Assembly (NCBI GenBank): GCA_902557775.1
Contig: CACEBD010000001.1
Coordinates: 124,001 to 188,000 of the forward strand
Length of the DNA: 64,000 nt
Origin: an uncultured Pelagibacteraceae bacterium
GTDB lineage: Bacteria; Pseudomonadota; Alphaproteobacteria; Pelagibacterales; Pelagibacteraceae
Reading direction: 5' to 3'
This document shows, piece by piece, positions 43,956 through 53,562 of the stretch. A program made the position numbers and the translations under genes. Under the pieces are notes generated by a model. That model worked only from the letters and a program-made list of their open reading frames with translations, had not been told where the DNA came from and ran no database searches. Each line of letters begins with the position of its first letter. Position 1 is the stretch's first letter.

Positions 43956-45881
43956 TTAGGCGCTTTTTTCTTTATCTTCTTTCACGTCTTCAAAATCTGC
44001 ATCAACAACATTATCTTTTTCACTAGGTTTTGTATCTTTTGGTCCACCATCCCCTTTGTCATTATCATTAGGTTTCTGTTGACTTTTGTATACTGCTTCT
44101 CCCAGTTTCATTGAAACTTGAATTAAACTTTGTGTTTTTTTCTTTATATCCTCAACATCCGTTCCTTCTAAAGATTTTTTGAGTTCAGCTATGCTACTCT
44201 CAATAGCCTTTTTCTCCTCAGCTGAAACTTTGTCTCCGTGTTCTTTTAAACTTTTTTCTGTTGAGAAAACTAAACTATCCGCCTGGTTTCTTGCATCTAC
44301 AGTCTCTCTTTTCTTTTTATCTGCTTCTTTATTAGCTTCAGCATCTTTAACCATTTTCTGAATTTCATCTTCAGATAAACCTCCAGATGCTTGGATTTGT
44401 ATTTTTTGTTCTTTCCCTGTACCTTTATCTTTGGCTGAAACACTTACTATTCCATTAGCGTCAATATCAAATGTCACCTCAATTTGCGGCGTACCTCTAG
44501 GTGCTGGAGGAATACCAACTAATTCGAAATTTCCTAAAATTTTGTTATCCGCAGCCATTTCTCTCTCACCTTGTAAGACTCTTATAGAAACTGCAGGTTG
44601 ATTATCTTCGGCTGTGGAAAAAACCTGACTTTTTTTTGTTGGAATTGTAGTATTTTTTTCAATTAATTTAGTTGATACTCCCCCAAGAGTTTCAATACCA
44701 AGTGATAAAGGAGTTACGTCTAAAAGTAATACATCTTTAACGTCTCCTTGAAGCACCCCACCTTGAATAGCAGCACCCATTGCAACTACTTCATCAGGAT
44801 TAACACTTTTATTCGGCTCTTTTCCGAAAAAATTCTTAACTGTTTCAATTATTTTCGGCATTCTTGTCATTCCACCAACAAGAACTACTTCATTAATCTC
44901 TGCAGCTGAAAAACCAGAGTCTTTTAAAGCTGTTTTACAAGGTTCTAGAGTTCTATCAACTAAACTTTGCACTAAAGCTTCAAGTTTAGCCCTAGTGAAC
45001 TTTAGATTTAAATGTTTAGGTCCAGACTTATCCGCAGTAATAAATGGTAAATTAATCTCTGTTTGAGCAGCTGACGAAAGTTCAATTTTAGCTTTTTCGG
45101 CCGCCTCTTTTAACCTTTGAAGAGCCAACTTGTCAGTTTTTAAATCAATACCGTTATCTTTTTTAAATTCAGTAGCGAGATATTCTACAATAGCGTCATC
45201 AAAATCTTCTCCACCTAAAAAAGTATCACCATTTGTAGATTTTACTTCAAATACGCCATCACCAATTTCTAAAATTGAAATATCAAATGTTCCACCACCT
45301 AAATCATACACGGCAATTTTTTTACCACCTTTTTTATCTAAACCATAAGCAAGGGAGGCTGCAGTGGGCTCATTTATAATTCTTAAAACTTCTAAACCAG
45401 CGATTTTACCTGCGTCTTTTGTAGCTTGTCTTTGAGAATCGTTAAAATAAGCTGGTACAGTAATAACCGCTTTTGTTACAGCTTGGCCTAAATACTTTTC
45501 TGCTGTTTCTTTCATTTTTTGCAATACAAAAGCAGAAATTTGTGCTGGTGAATATTTTTTTCCTTTACCTTCAACCCATGCATCACCATTTTCTGATTTT
45601 ACGATTTTATAAGGAACTTTTGAAATATCTTTCTGAACCGAAGGACCGTCAAATTTCCTCCCGATTAGTCTTTTAACCGCAAAGATAGTATCCCCTGCGT
45701 TAGTTACGGCCTGCCTTTTTGCTGGTTGACCAACTAGTTTTTCACTATTTTCTAAAAAGGCAACAACTGAAGGTGTTGTTCTTGCGCCTTCAACGTTTTC
45801 AAGAACCTTCGCCTGTGAACCGTCCATAATGGCTACACAAGAATTTGTTGTTCCTAGATCAATTCCAATTACTTTACTCAT
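43956..45881 (-). CDS. dnaK: Chaperone DnaK (Hsp70)
   Basis: This 641-residue Hsp70 has the ATPase signatures [17 protein letters not shown] (5-21), [18 protein letters not shown] (about 190-207) and [13 protein letters not shown] (about 335-347), a substrate-binding domain from about 390, and an acidic Gly/Lys-rich C-terminal tail ending KEDKEKSA. Length is standard. It is preceded by a good ribosome site (AAAGGAA) and a heat-shock-type promoter that overlaps the end of grpE. grpE, dnaK and dnaJ together form the minus-strand chaperone cluster. Confidence 0.99.
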   Translation of the reverse strand: MSKVIGIDLGTTNSCVAIMDGSQAKVLENVEGARTTPSVVAFLENSEKLVGQPAKRQAVTNAGDTIFAVKRLIGRKFDGPSVQKDISKVPYKIVKSENGDAWVEGKGKKYSPAQISAFVLQKMKETAEKYLGQAVTKAVITVPAYFNDSQRQATKDAGKIAGLEVLRIINEPTAASLAYGLDKKGGKKIAVYDLGGGTFDISILEIGDGVFEVKSTNGDTFLGGEDFDDAIVEYLATEFKKDNGIDLKTDKLALQRLKEAAEKAKIELSSAAQTEINLPFITADKSGPKHLNLKFTRAKLEALVQSLVDRTLEPCKTALKDSGFSAAEINEVVLVGGMTRMPKIIETVKNFFGKEPNKSVNPDEVVAMGAAIQGGVLQGDVKDVLLLDVTPLSLGIETLGGVSTKLIEKNTTIPTKKSQVFSTAEDNQPAVSIRVLQGEREMAADNKILGNFELVGIPPAPRGTPQIEVTFDIDANGIVSVSAKDKGTGKEQKIQIQASGGLSEDEIQKMVKDAEANKEADKKKRETVDARNQADSLVFSTEKSLKEHGDKVSAEEKKAIESSIAELKKSLEGTDVEDIKKKTQSLIQVSMKLGEAVYKSQQKPNDNDKGDGGPKDTKPSEKDNVVDADFEDVKEDKEKSA

Positions 45882-45906
45882 TTATTTTGTTCCTTTTATT
45901 GATTTC

Positions 45907-45935
45907 TATATGGGTGTTTTTTTTCCTTCTACAAG
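45907..45935 (-). promoter_or_regulatory. Predicted heat-shock (RpoH) promoter of dnaK
   Basis: On the minus strand CTTGTAG (45935-45929) and CCCATATA (45914-45907) leave 17 bases between CTTG and CCC, matching the sigma-32 pattern (-35 CTTGAAA at 5 of 7, -10 CCCATNTA complete). The expected start lies about 18-20 bases upstream of the dnaK ATG. The -35 box touches the grpE stop codon. SAR11 genomes encode RpoH as one of only two sigma factors. Confidence 0.6.
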
Positions 45936-45936
45936 G

Positions 45937-46518
45937 TTAATTCTTGTCTTTTTTTTCACTTTTTTCCTCATTTTTTGAACTCTTTTTTTTTGCAACCCCT
46001 ACTAATGCTGGTCTTAACAACCTGTCTCCCAACATGTAGCCACATTGAATTTCTTGAACTATAGTTCCAACCTCAGATTTGTCATCCTCAATTTCTGCCA
46101 TTGCTTGATGAAGGTTAGGGTCAAACTTTTTTCCCTTAGCTTGAATTTTCTTAATTCTATTTCTTTCAAATATTGAAACCAAGTCCTTTTCAGTAATTGA
46201 GATATAATCTAAAAATTTTTCTAAATCTTTATTTTTTTTTAAAATTTCATCATTTTTTATAGCATTTTTTGCTCTCTCTAAATTATCAAGAATAGCAAGA
46301 CTTTCTTTTGCAAAATTAAAAGAACCAAAATCAAAAGCATCTTTAATTTCTTTTTCAAACCTTCTTCTTTGATTTTCAATTTCAGCCAAAGATCTAAGAA
46401 GTTTATCCTCAGTATCTTTCAATTTTTGGTCTACAGTAAGTTCCACCTTATTTTCTTTGGAGAAATCTTTCTTTTTATCTTCAGTTTTATCTAAATTTTT
46501 TTCGTTATTCTCTGACAT
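45937..46518 (-). CDS. grpE: Nucleotide exchange factor GrpE
   Basis: GrpE releases ADP from DnaK. The 193-residue protein has a charged N-terminal extension (KDFSKENKVELTV), a long coiled coil (LKDTEDKLLRSLAEIENQRRRFEKEIKDAFDFGSFNFAKESLAILDNLERA, about 31-82) and the C-terminal beta wing with KKFDPNLHQAMAEIEDDKSEVGTIVQEIQCGYMLGDRLLRPALVGVAKK (about 127-176), a strong family match. It is upstream of dnaK by 55 bases and faces rdgB across 43 bases; no separate heat-shock promoter is evident before it. Confidence 0.97.
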   Translation of the reverse strand: MSENNEKNLDKTEDKKKDFSKENKVELTVDQKLKDTEDKLLRSLAEIENQRRRFEKEIKDAFDFGSFNFAKESLAILDNLERAKNAIKNDEILKKNKDLEKFLDYISITEKDLVSIFERNRIKKIQAKGKKFDPNLHQAMAEIEDDKSEVGTIVQEIQCGYMLGDRLLRPALVGVAKKKSSKNEEKSEKKDKN

Positions 46519-46561
46519 CTGATTGCTATATAGTAAATATTTATTAAATTACTAGGTAGAA

Positions 46562-47140
46562 ATGAAAAAAATATTAATTGGCACCCATAATAAAGGAAAA
46601 TTCAAGGAAATATCATTTTTGATATCAAGAAAATTTCGTAAGATTAATCCTATTAATCTTAAAATTCCCAGTCCAAAAGAGACGGGAAAAACCTTTATTT
46701 CAAATTCTAAGCTCAAAGCAAATTTTTTTTCAAAATATGTTGATTACCCGGTGATATCTGATGACTCTGGATTATGTATAAAGGCTCTAAATCAAAAACC
46801 TGGTGTTTATTCAGCAAGACTTGCAAAAAAACACGGTGGTTTTCTAAAGGCCATGAAGTACATATTAAAAAAGATGAAGAGCAAAAAAAATAGGTCTGCA
46901 ACTTTTGTGTGCAGTCTTTCTTTGAAATATCCAAAAAAAAAAACGATTAATGTCACTGGAAGGTTGAAAGGGACTATTTCAAAGAAAATTTTGGGCAAAA
47001 ACGGTTTCGGTTATGACCCAATATTTGTTCCAAGTAATTATAAAAAAACTTTTGGAGAAATGATAAAATCGAGAAAAATTAAAATTGACCACAGGTATAT
47101 TGCATTTAAAATGTTAAAGAAAAAAATTAAAACTTTATAA
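46562..47140 (+). CDS. rdgB: dITP/XTP pyrophosphatase (RdgB/Ham1)
   Basis: The 192-residue enzyme removes non-canonical purine nucleotides. It shows ILIGTHNKGKFKEI (4-17), VISDDSGLCIKALNQKPGVYSARL (about 62-85), and FGYDPIFVPSNYKKTFGEM (about 142-160), all Ham1 signatures with the catalytic Asp in DDSGL. It is lysine-rich, like the nearby coaE. It overlaps the convergent LppC-like gene by 14 bases. Confidence 0.97.
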   Translation: MKKILIGTHNKGKFKEISFLISRKFRKINPINLKIPSPKETGKTFISNSKLKANFFSKYVDYPVISDDSGLCIKALNQKPGVYSARLAKKHGGFLKAMKYILKKMKSKKNRSATFVCSLSLKYPKKKTINVTGRLKGTISKKILGKNGFGYDPIFVPSNYKKTFGEMIKSRKIKIDHRYIAFKMLKKKIKTL

Positions 47141-48281
47141 ATTTATCTATATCTGTTTTATAAATAGCTAATTCTTGAGTAACTTTTTTGTCTTTGAAAC
47201 TAAATGTACCAATTTTACCTTTAATTTTATTTTTAAAAGAAAAATCATTTATAGAATTTATCTCTCCATTAGTTTTCCAAGCATAGTAAATTAATCCCAA
47301 TGCGTCATAAGTTAGAATTGTAATTTCATTAGGATATTTTTTAAATTTTTTGAAGTAGGTTTGATTATATTTTTTGAATTCTTTATAATTTACAGACGGA
47401 TAATACAAATTTCTAATTGTATTTTCGTAAAATATACTTTCATCAAACCATTGATTAACTGTGGTAAATAAAACTTTATCTTGGTTAACATCAGTATATA
47501 CCAAAGATGTTAAAACACTTTTCAAATTGTTTCCAAAATCTATTATGATTACAGAGTCAAAATTTACCTCACCTAACGTGTATAATTGATTCAATTTTTC
47601 AAGTTGTTTAATTGATTGCTCATCCTCTTTATCTTCATACATTTTTTTTCTCATATCTAAATTTTTTTTTCTTTGAGAGTAATTAGTTAGAATTTCTATT
47701 TCACCTGTAAGAACTTCTGGATTTGAACTATACTTAAAAACTTTTGAATTTTGCAAATTAAGTTTTTTCAACTTTGTTTCAATTAATTTTGAATATTGAT
47801 TCTTAGGAAACATAATTACCGTTTTGGTTTTTTTTTGTTTTTTTACAAATTTAGATAAAGCTAAAAGCTGTGACTCTAGGCTTATTCCAATACTTATAAT
47901 ATTATCATTGAATTCAGGATTAATATTAGATGGAGATATAAAAATTATATCACTAAATTTTTTTACATTTTTAAAATCTTCATAATTAATCGGTCCAATA
48001 ATTATGTTAGCTCCTTGAGATCTAATGTCTCTGATAGCATCTTCAATTTTTTCTTTGTTATTGAACCCAGAGTCTCTAGGTATAATAAAAACGCTTTTAT
48101 CATCTATTTCATCAAGAGCAAGTTGCAGAGAGTATAAAAGTGAGTTTCCTAATTCTTTATATTCCCCACTTAAGGGCGCCAAAAGACCGATTTTTAAAAT
48201 CTGCTTATTTTCATTACTTAAAAGATTAGAATTAAAAAAAATAATTATATAAGATAGGAAAATTATAAAATTTTTTTTCAT
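47127..48281 (-). CDS. Penicillin-binding-protein activator LppC/LpoA-like (periplasmic-binding fold)
   Basis: The 384-residue protein has an N-terminal signal (FIIFLSYIIIFFNSNLLSN, about 4-22) and a type I periplasmic-binding fold starting LKIGLLAPLSGEYKELGNSLLYSLQLALDEIDD (about 29-61), GANIIIGPINYEDFKNVKKFSDIIFISPSN (about 90-119), with a second lobe reading INDFSFKNKIKGKIGTFSFKDKKV near the end. Alphaproteobacterial LppC-type proteins share this layout and are adjacent to rsmI, as here. In E. coli LpoA activates PBP1A. No lipobox Cys is seen, so it may be a soluble periplasmic protein. Only 3 bases separate its start from the rsmI start. Confidence 0.8.
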   Translation of the reverse strand: MKKNFIIFLSYIIIFFNSNLLSNENKQILKIGLLAPLSGEYKELGNSLLYSLQLALDEIDDKSVFIIPRDSGFNNKEKIEDAIRDIRSQGANIIIGPINYEDFKNVKKFSDIIFISPSNINPEFNDNIISIGISLESQLLALSKFVKKQKKTKTVIMFPKNQYSKLIETKLKKLNLQNSKVFKYSSNPEVLTGEIEILTNYSQRKKNLDMRKKMYEDKEDEQSIKQLEKLNQLYTLGEVNFDSVIIIDFGNNLKSVLTSLVYTDVNQDKVLFTTVNQWFDESIFYENTIRNLYYPSVNYKEFKKYNQTYFKKFKKYPNEITILTYDALGLIYYAWKTNGEINSINDFSFKNKIKGKIGTFSFKDKKVTQELAIYKTDIDKFIKF

Positions 48282-48284
48282 AAA

Positions 48285-49124
48285 ATGAATTTTTCTAAAA
48301 ATAGTTTATATATTGTTTCCACACCTATTGGAAATTTAGAAGATATTACACTTAGAGCCATTAAAGTATTAGAAAATTCTGACATGATTTTGTGCGAAGA
48401 TACAAGAAGATCTATAAAACTGCTTAATCATTTAAAAATTAAAAAAAAATTAGTTTCGTACCATAAGTTTAATGAAAAAAAACAAATGTATAGAATTATA
48501 GAACAAATTAAAATGGGCAAAATTTTGTCTCTTATTTCAGATGCAGGAACACCACTATTATCAGATCCAGGGAAATTACTCTTAAATGAGTGTATTAAAA
48601 AAAAAATTGACATAATTCCTGTTCCTGGTGTTTCATCTATTACAACAGCTATGAGCGTATCAGGTTTCGATGATAAATTTCTTTTTTATGGATTTTTACC
48701 TAAAACAGAAAATGAATTAAACAAAGTTTTATCCTCGCTTTCTTCTCAAATTTATTCACAGATTTTTTTTGTTCCAGCGATAAAAATAAATTTTTATCTT
48801 AAGAAATTAAAGATTCATTTTGCAGGAAGAAAAATAATGATAGCAAGAGAAATAACGAAGATGCACGAGACTTTTTTTAGAGAAAATATCAACAATGTAA
48901 AGATGTTTAAAAATCAATTAAAAGGAGAACTTACTGTTGTTGTTTCTGAAGGCAAAGTTAAAGATAAAAAATTAGATAAAAAAAAGATTTATTCAGTGGC
49001 AAAAAAATACTTAAAAAAATATACTTTGAAAGATACAGTTGATATTATTTTTGAAAAAGAAAATATCAATAAAAAAGAGATTTATAAATTGTGTCTATCA
49101 ATAAAAAATGAAAAAAATATTTAG
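48285..49124 (+). CDS. rsmI: 16S rRNA C1402 2'-O-methyltransferase
   Basis: RsmI methylates the ribose of C1402 in 16S rRNA. The 279-residue tetrapyrrole-methylase-fold protein shows SLYIVSTPIGNLEDITLRAIKVL (6-28), LCEDTRRSIKLLNHL (about 35-49), SLISDAGTPLLSDPGKLL (about 83-100) and VPGVSSITTAMSVSGF (about 113-128). The yraN gene that usually follows in proteobacteria is not present; instead the BON lipoprotein gene overlaps its end by 17 bases. Confidence 0.97.
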   Translation: MNFSKNSLYIVSTPIGNLEDITLRAIKVLENSDMILCEDTRRSIKLLNHLKIKKKLVSYHKFNEKKQMYRIIEQIKMGKILSLISDAGTPLLSDPGKLLLNECIKKKIDIIPVPGVSSITTAMSVSGFDDKFLFYGFLPKTENELNKVLSSLSSQIYSQIFFVPAIKINFYLKKLKIHFAGRKIMIAREITKMHETFFRENINNVKMFKNQLKGELTVVVSEGKVKDKKLDKKKIYSVAKKYLKKYTLKDTVDIIFEKENINKKEIYKLCLSIKNEKNI

Positions 49125-49686
49125 CATCCTATTAATTCTAACTTTGACTTCTTGTAGCAGTGTTGGAAAATTTGGTACTGGAGTAGATATTACCTTTGAT
49201 CCAAGGACTATTGGAATGCAAATTGACGATACGATAATGCAAAAAAATCTCTCAGCAAGATTAGCTTTATCAGATAAAAAATATTTTTTATCCATACAGT
49301 CGGAGGTACTAGATGGTAGAATTTTTTTATCAGGAAAAGTAGATAATGCTGAAGAAAAAATTAAAATTACTAAAATGGCTTGGGAAACAAAAGGTGTAAG
49401 ATCTGTAAAAAATGCAATAACAATCAAAGGACAATCCAATTTTAAAAACACAGCAAAAGATATTTTAATCACTAGTCAGTTAAGAACTGCTTTAATTTTA
49501 AACAAAAAAACAAAAGCAAGAAATTACACATTAGAGACTATAAACCAAAATATATATATTTTTGGTATTGCTATGGATAGAGATGAGAAGCAGCAAGTAA
49601 TTAATGAAGCTAGTAAAATTTATGATGTAAAAGAAATTTACCCTTCAATTTATTTAGCAACTGAATTAAGTAGAAATAAACTTTAG
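49108..49686 (+). CDS. BON-domain lipoprotein
   Basis: The 192-residue protein has a lipoprotein signal MKKIFSILLILTLTSCSSVG with lipobox LTSC (Cys at 16) and two BON domains, about 46-118 (SVQSEVLDGRIFLSGKVDNAEEKIKITKMAWETKGVRSVKNAITIKG) and about 122-188 (LETINQNIYIFGIAMDRDEKQQVINEASKIYDVKEIYPSI). BON lipoproteins (OsmY/DolP type) act at the outer membrane or in envelope stability. It overlaps rsmI by 17 bases and shares its stop (TTAG) with convergent maeB. Confidence 0.9.
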   Translation: MKKIFSILLILTLTSCSSVGKFGTGVDITFDPRTIGMQIDDTIMQKNLSARLALSDKKYFLSIQSEVLDGRIFLSGKVDNAEEKIKITKMAWETKGVRSVKNAITIKGQSNFKNTAKDILITSQLRTALILNKKTKARNYTLETINQNIYIFGIAMDRDEKQQVINEASKIYDVKEIYPSIYLATELSRNKL

Positions 49687-51965
49687 TTAGAATAATCTAT
49701 TACATCTGAAGAGAATGCAGCAATTGATGCTAAATTAAGAATTTCAGAAGTAGTAGCTCTTAAAGGCGCCACCTCAATTGGAGAACCTAACCCGATAAGC
49801 AATGGTCCAATTAATTTTCCACCTCCAAACACTTTCATTAGTTTGGTAGATATAGCTGCACTATGTAGTGCTGGCATAATTAAAATGTTCGCGTTTCCTA
49901 CAATCTTTGAAAAAGGATAAATTTCCCTATAAATTGGGTTTAAAGCAACATCTGGCTGCATTTCCCCGTCAAAATCAAAATCCACTTTCTCTTTTTTTAA
50001 TAACTCAATCGCGGTTCTAACGTGCTTTGTATTTTTTGAAATTGGTTTGCCAAATGTAGAGTGAGATAAGAAGGCAACCTTTGGATCAAATCCAAAAAGT
50101 CTTGCAACTCGAACACATGATTTTGAAACTTTAACCAATCTTTCCGGCGATGGAAAATCTTGTACATTTGTGTCCGCAACTAAAATAGTTTTTCCCTTTA
50201 AGGTAATCATTGTCATACCAAAAATTTCTTCTCCTGGTCTGGCATCTGTTACTTTTTTTAATTTTTCAATTGAGGCTGCATAATGCCTTATATTGCCTGT
50301 AACCATTGCATCCGCATCCTTACAAGCAATCATTGATGCTCCCCAAGCAATTCGATCATTTCTTACTAATCGGTCAACATCTCTCTCTAATTGACCTTCG
50401 CGTTGAAGTCTTTTGTAAAGATGCTTGACATATTTTTCTCTTTTCTCTTTATGTGTGGAATTAACAATCTTAATATTATAATTTTCATCTAATCCAATAT
50501 TTTTAAGCTGATCTTTAATTCTTTTTTCAGCACCTATCAAAATCGGTGTACCTAATTTATTTCTTCCAAATTCAATCGCTGCTTTAAGCATATTCTCGTC
50601 TTCTCCTTCAGCAAAAATAACTCTTTTAGGGTTTTTCCTGACTTTAGCGTTAATTCCTTGCATTAAAGACATTGTAGGATCAAGACGGTTGGTTAATTGA
50701 TCTTTGTAAATTTCTAAGTCAGAAATATCTTTTCTTGCTACCCCACTATTCATTGCAGCCTCAGCAACCGCTGCTGGGATTACACTGATCAATCTGGGAT
50801 CAAACGTTGAAGGAATTATATATTCCTTACCATACCGTGGTCTATCACCTCCATAAGCGGTGGCAACTTCATCAGGAACACTTTCACGCGCAAGAAGTGC
50901 TATCGCCTTAGCAGCCGCTACTTTCATATCCTCATTGATCTCTTTTGCTCTAACATCTAATGCACCCCTAAAGATATAAGGGAATCCAATTAAATTATTT
51001 ACTTGATTAGGGTAATCTGACCTACCTGTTGCAATTATTGCATCTGATCTAGTTTCCAGAATTAGCTCAGGTTTAATTTCGGGATCGGGATTAGCACACG
51101 CAAATATTATAGGATTTTTTGCCATTGACTTTATCATATCTTTTGAAACTACATCTTTAGCGGACAAGCCTAAGAAAACATCAGCACCCTGCATTGCTTC
51201 ATCTAAAGTTCTGACTTTAGTATCAATAGCGTGAGCTGATTTAAATTGATCTATATTTTTACGTCCTTTATAAATAACTCCTTTACTGTCACACATAATA
51301 AGATTTTCACTTTTAACACCTGAGCTTTTAAATAGATTTGCACACGCTTGTGCTGAAGCACCAGCTCCATTAATTACGACTTTGACTTTACTAATATTTT
51401 TTTTTGAAATATCCAAAGCGTTAATCAAAGCCGCAGTGGTAATAATCGCAGTTCCATGTTGGTCGTCATGAAAAATTGGAATGTCCAAAAGTTCTTTTAA
51501 TTTTTGTTCAATAATAAAACAATCAGGGGCAGCAATATCTTCAAGATTTATTCCTCCAAAGGTTCCTGCAATATTTCTTATTGTTTCGATAATTGATTTG
51601 GTGTCATTACTGTTAATTTCAATATCAATAGAGTCAATGTCGGCAAATCTTTTGAACAAAACAGATTTTCCTTCCATCACAGGTTTAGACGCTAAAGAGC
51701 CTAAATTACCCAAACCTAAAATTGCTGATCCATTACTAATCACGGCAACTAAATTTCCTTTGCTAGTAAAGTCGTAAGCTAAATCGGGATTCTTAGCTAT
51801 CTCTTTGACTGGTGCTGCAACCCCCGGAGAGTAAGCAAGTGAAAGATCTCTTTTTGTAGTTAAAGGTTTACTGGAATTGATCTCAATTTTGCCTGACTTT
51901 CCTTTTATATGAAAATCTAGTGCCTCTTTATCTGAATAATGATCAATTTCTGTTTTCTTTGGCAT
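49683..51965 (-). CDS. maeB: Malic enzyme fused to a phosphotransacetylase-like domain
   Basis: The 760-residue protein converts malate to pyruvate with NADP. The N-terminal malic enzyme (about 1-430) shows LSLAYSPGVAAPVKEIAKNP (about 42-61), FHDDQHGTAIITTAALINAL (about 162-181), VVINGAGASAQACANLF (about 193-209) and NPDPEIKPE. From about 440 a PTA_PTB-type domain follows (FAEGEDENMLKAAIEF, MTGNIRHYAAS, FLSHSTFGKP, GNANILIMPALHSAAISTKLM). In MaeB-type enzymes this domain is regulatory (acetyl-CoA). A 70-base gap separates its start from divergent murJ. Confidence 0.97.
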   Translation of the reverse strand: MPKKTEIDHYSDKEALDFHIKGKSGKIEINSSKPLTTKRDLSLAYSPGVAAPVKEIAKNPDLAYDFTSKGNLVAVISNGSAILGLGNLGSLASKPVMEGKSVLFKRFADIDSIDIEINSNDTKSIIETIRNIAGTFGGINLEDIAAPDCFIIEQKLKELLDIPIFHDDQHGTAIITTAALINALDISKKNISKVKVVINGAGASAQACANLFKSSGVKSENLIMCDSKGVIYKGRKNIDQFKSAHAIDTKVRTLDEAMQGADVFLGLSAKDVVSKDMIKSMAKNPIIFACANPDPEIKPELILETRSDAIIATGRSDYPNQVNNLIGFPYIFRGALDVRAKEINEDMKVAAAKAIALLARESVPDEVATAYGGDRPRYGKEYIIPSTFDPRLISVIPAAVAEAAMNSGVARKDISDLEIYKDQLTNRLDPTMSLMQGINAKVRKNPKRVIFAEGEDENMLKAAIEFGRNKLGTPILIGAEKRIKDQLKNIGLDENYNIKIVNSTHKEKREKYVKHLYKRLQREGQLERDVDRLVRNDRIAWGASMIACKDADAMVTGNIRHYAASIEKLKKVTDARPGEEIFGMTMITLKGKTILVADTNVQDFPSPERLVKVSKSCVRVARLFGFDPKVAFLSHSTFGKPISKNTKHVRTAIELLKKEKVDFDFDGEMQPDVALNPIYREIYPFSKIVGNANILIMPALHSAAISTKLMKVFGGGKLIGPLLIGLGSPIEVAPLRATTSEILNLASIAAFSSDVIDYSN

Positions 51966-52035
51966 TTATTTTTATGAGTATGTAATATAAAGAAAATTAA
52001 TTCACTATAAATTTATGGCTTAATTTTGAATATTT

Positions 52036-53562
52036 ATGAACTTGCTTTCCTCTACATCAATATTTAGTTTTTTTACTCTTTTAAGCAGAGTTTTAGGCTA
52101 TCTTAGGGATTTTTTTATAGCTATTTTTTTGGGGGCTTCAATTTTTGCTGATGCATTTTTTGTTGCTTTTAGACTGCCAAACACCTTTAGACGTTTATTC
52201 GCTGAGGGTACATTCAATGCAGCTTTTGTTCCTAGCTACACTTCTGAAAAATTAGAAAGTAAAAAAAAAGGACAAATTTTTGCTAACAGTGTATTTAATC
52301 TATTATTATTAGTTCTAGTTATATTAGTAACTATTGTAGAAATTTTTACACCTTTTTTTGTTTACATAATTGCACCTGGCTTCATTGAGAACAAAATTAA
52401 GTTCGACTTAGCAGTGGAATTTACTAGAATTACATTTCCATTTTTATTATTTGTAAGTTTATCTTCCTTTTTTTCTGGAATTTTAAATTCAAATAATAAA
52501 TTTGGAGCAGCTGCGGCTGCTCCAATAATTTTAAACATAATTTTAATTTTTAGTATCATAATTTCATATTACAAAGGTTTTAACATAGCAAAACAACTTT
52601 CGTATGGGGTCACTTTAGCTGGCGTACTTCAACTAATATTTTTAATTAATATAGCTTCTAAATTTTACAAACCAGAAATAAATTTTAATCTAAAGATTTC
52701 TAATAAAGTGAAATTTTTTTTTAAAAAATTACTTCCTAGTATTTTTTCTTCAGGAGTAACTCAAATTAATATTTTAGTTGGTACCATAATAGCTTCTTTT
52801 CAAACTGGCGCAGTCTCTTATCTATATTATGCAGATAGAATTTATCAAATAAACTTAGCGATCGCAGGTATAGCCGTTGGTACTGTATCTCTTCCAGCTC
52901 TTTCTAAAGCTTTTAAGATAAAAGATCTTTCAAAAGTTTCAAGCATTCAAAACAAATCTATAGAACTATCCTTATTATTTTCAATTCCAGCTAGCATTGG
53001 TCTGGTCATTGCTGCAGAAGAAATAGTGAGTGCTTTATTTGGCTATGGATCATTTACTACAAAAGATATTGAAATGACATCTATGGCATTAATGTTTTTT
53101 GGTTATGGAGTAGTAGCTTTTGCTTTAATAAAGATTTTAGCAAATTTTTTTTTCGCTAGAAACAATACAAAAACACCATTTTATATTTCCACATTTGTAG
53201 TTGTGCTTAATATTTTGATAAGCGTTATATTTTTTAATTCTTTAGGCTTCATTATTATCCCAATAGCAACTTCTATCTCAACTTGGGTTGGAATAATTGT
53301 TTATGTGTATTTACTCGATCATGACCACATTTTAATTTTACAAAAGAAACTATATTATAATATTTTAAAAATACTAATTTCGTCGATCATTATGTTTTTT
53401 GTATTAAAATTAGGCTTAGAGAAATATTCTAATTATCTTGAGTATGAATACACTTATAAATCTGTTTATTTAATATCTATTGTAGGTTTCGCAGGTGCCG
53501 TTTATTTGTTATCTTGTTATCTATTTGGTTTATTAAAAATTAAAAATTTTAAAACTAATTAA
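52036..53562 (+). CDS. murJ: Lipid II flippase MurJ
   Basis: MurJ moves lipid II across the inner membrane for peptidoglycan synthesis. The 508-residue protein has about 14 hydrophobic helices and the family signatures LLSRVLGYLRDFFIAIFLGAS (about 16-36), DAFFVAFRLPNTFRRLFAEGTFNAAFVP (about 39-66), ITFPFLLFVSLSSFFSGILNS and LSYGVTLAGVLQL. The Arg-rich 'F..P...RRLFAEG' loop is intact. trpS starts immediately after the stop. Confidence 0.97.
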   Translation: MNLLSSTSIFSFFTLLSRVLGYLRDFFIAIFLGASIFADAFFVAFRLPNTFRRLFAEGTFNAAFVPSYTSEKLESKKKGQIFANSVFNLLLLVLVILVTIVEIFTPFFVYIIAPGFIENKIKFDLAVEFTRITFPFLLFVSLSSFFSGILNSNNKFGAAAAAPIILNIILIFSIIISYYKGFNIAKQLSYGVTLAGVLQLIFLINIASKFYKPEINFNLKISNKVKFFFKKLLPSIFSSGVTQINILVGTIIASFQTGAVSYLYYADRIYQINLAIAGIAVGTVSLPALSKAFKIKDLSKVSSIQNKSIELSLLFSIPASIGLVIAAEEIVSALFGYGSFTTKDIEMTSMALMFFGYGVVAFALIKILANFFFARNNTKTPFYISTFVVVLNILISVIFFNSLGFIIIPIATSISTWVGIIVYVYLLDHDHILILQKKLYYNILKILISSIIMFFVLKLGLEKYSNYLEYEYTYKSVYLISIVGFAGAVYLLSCYLFGLLKIKNFKTN

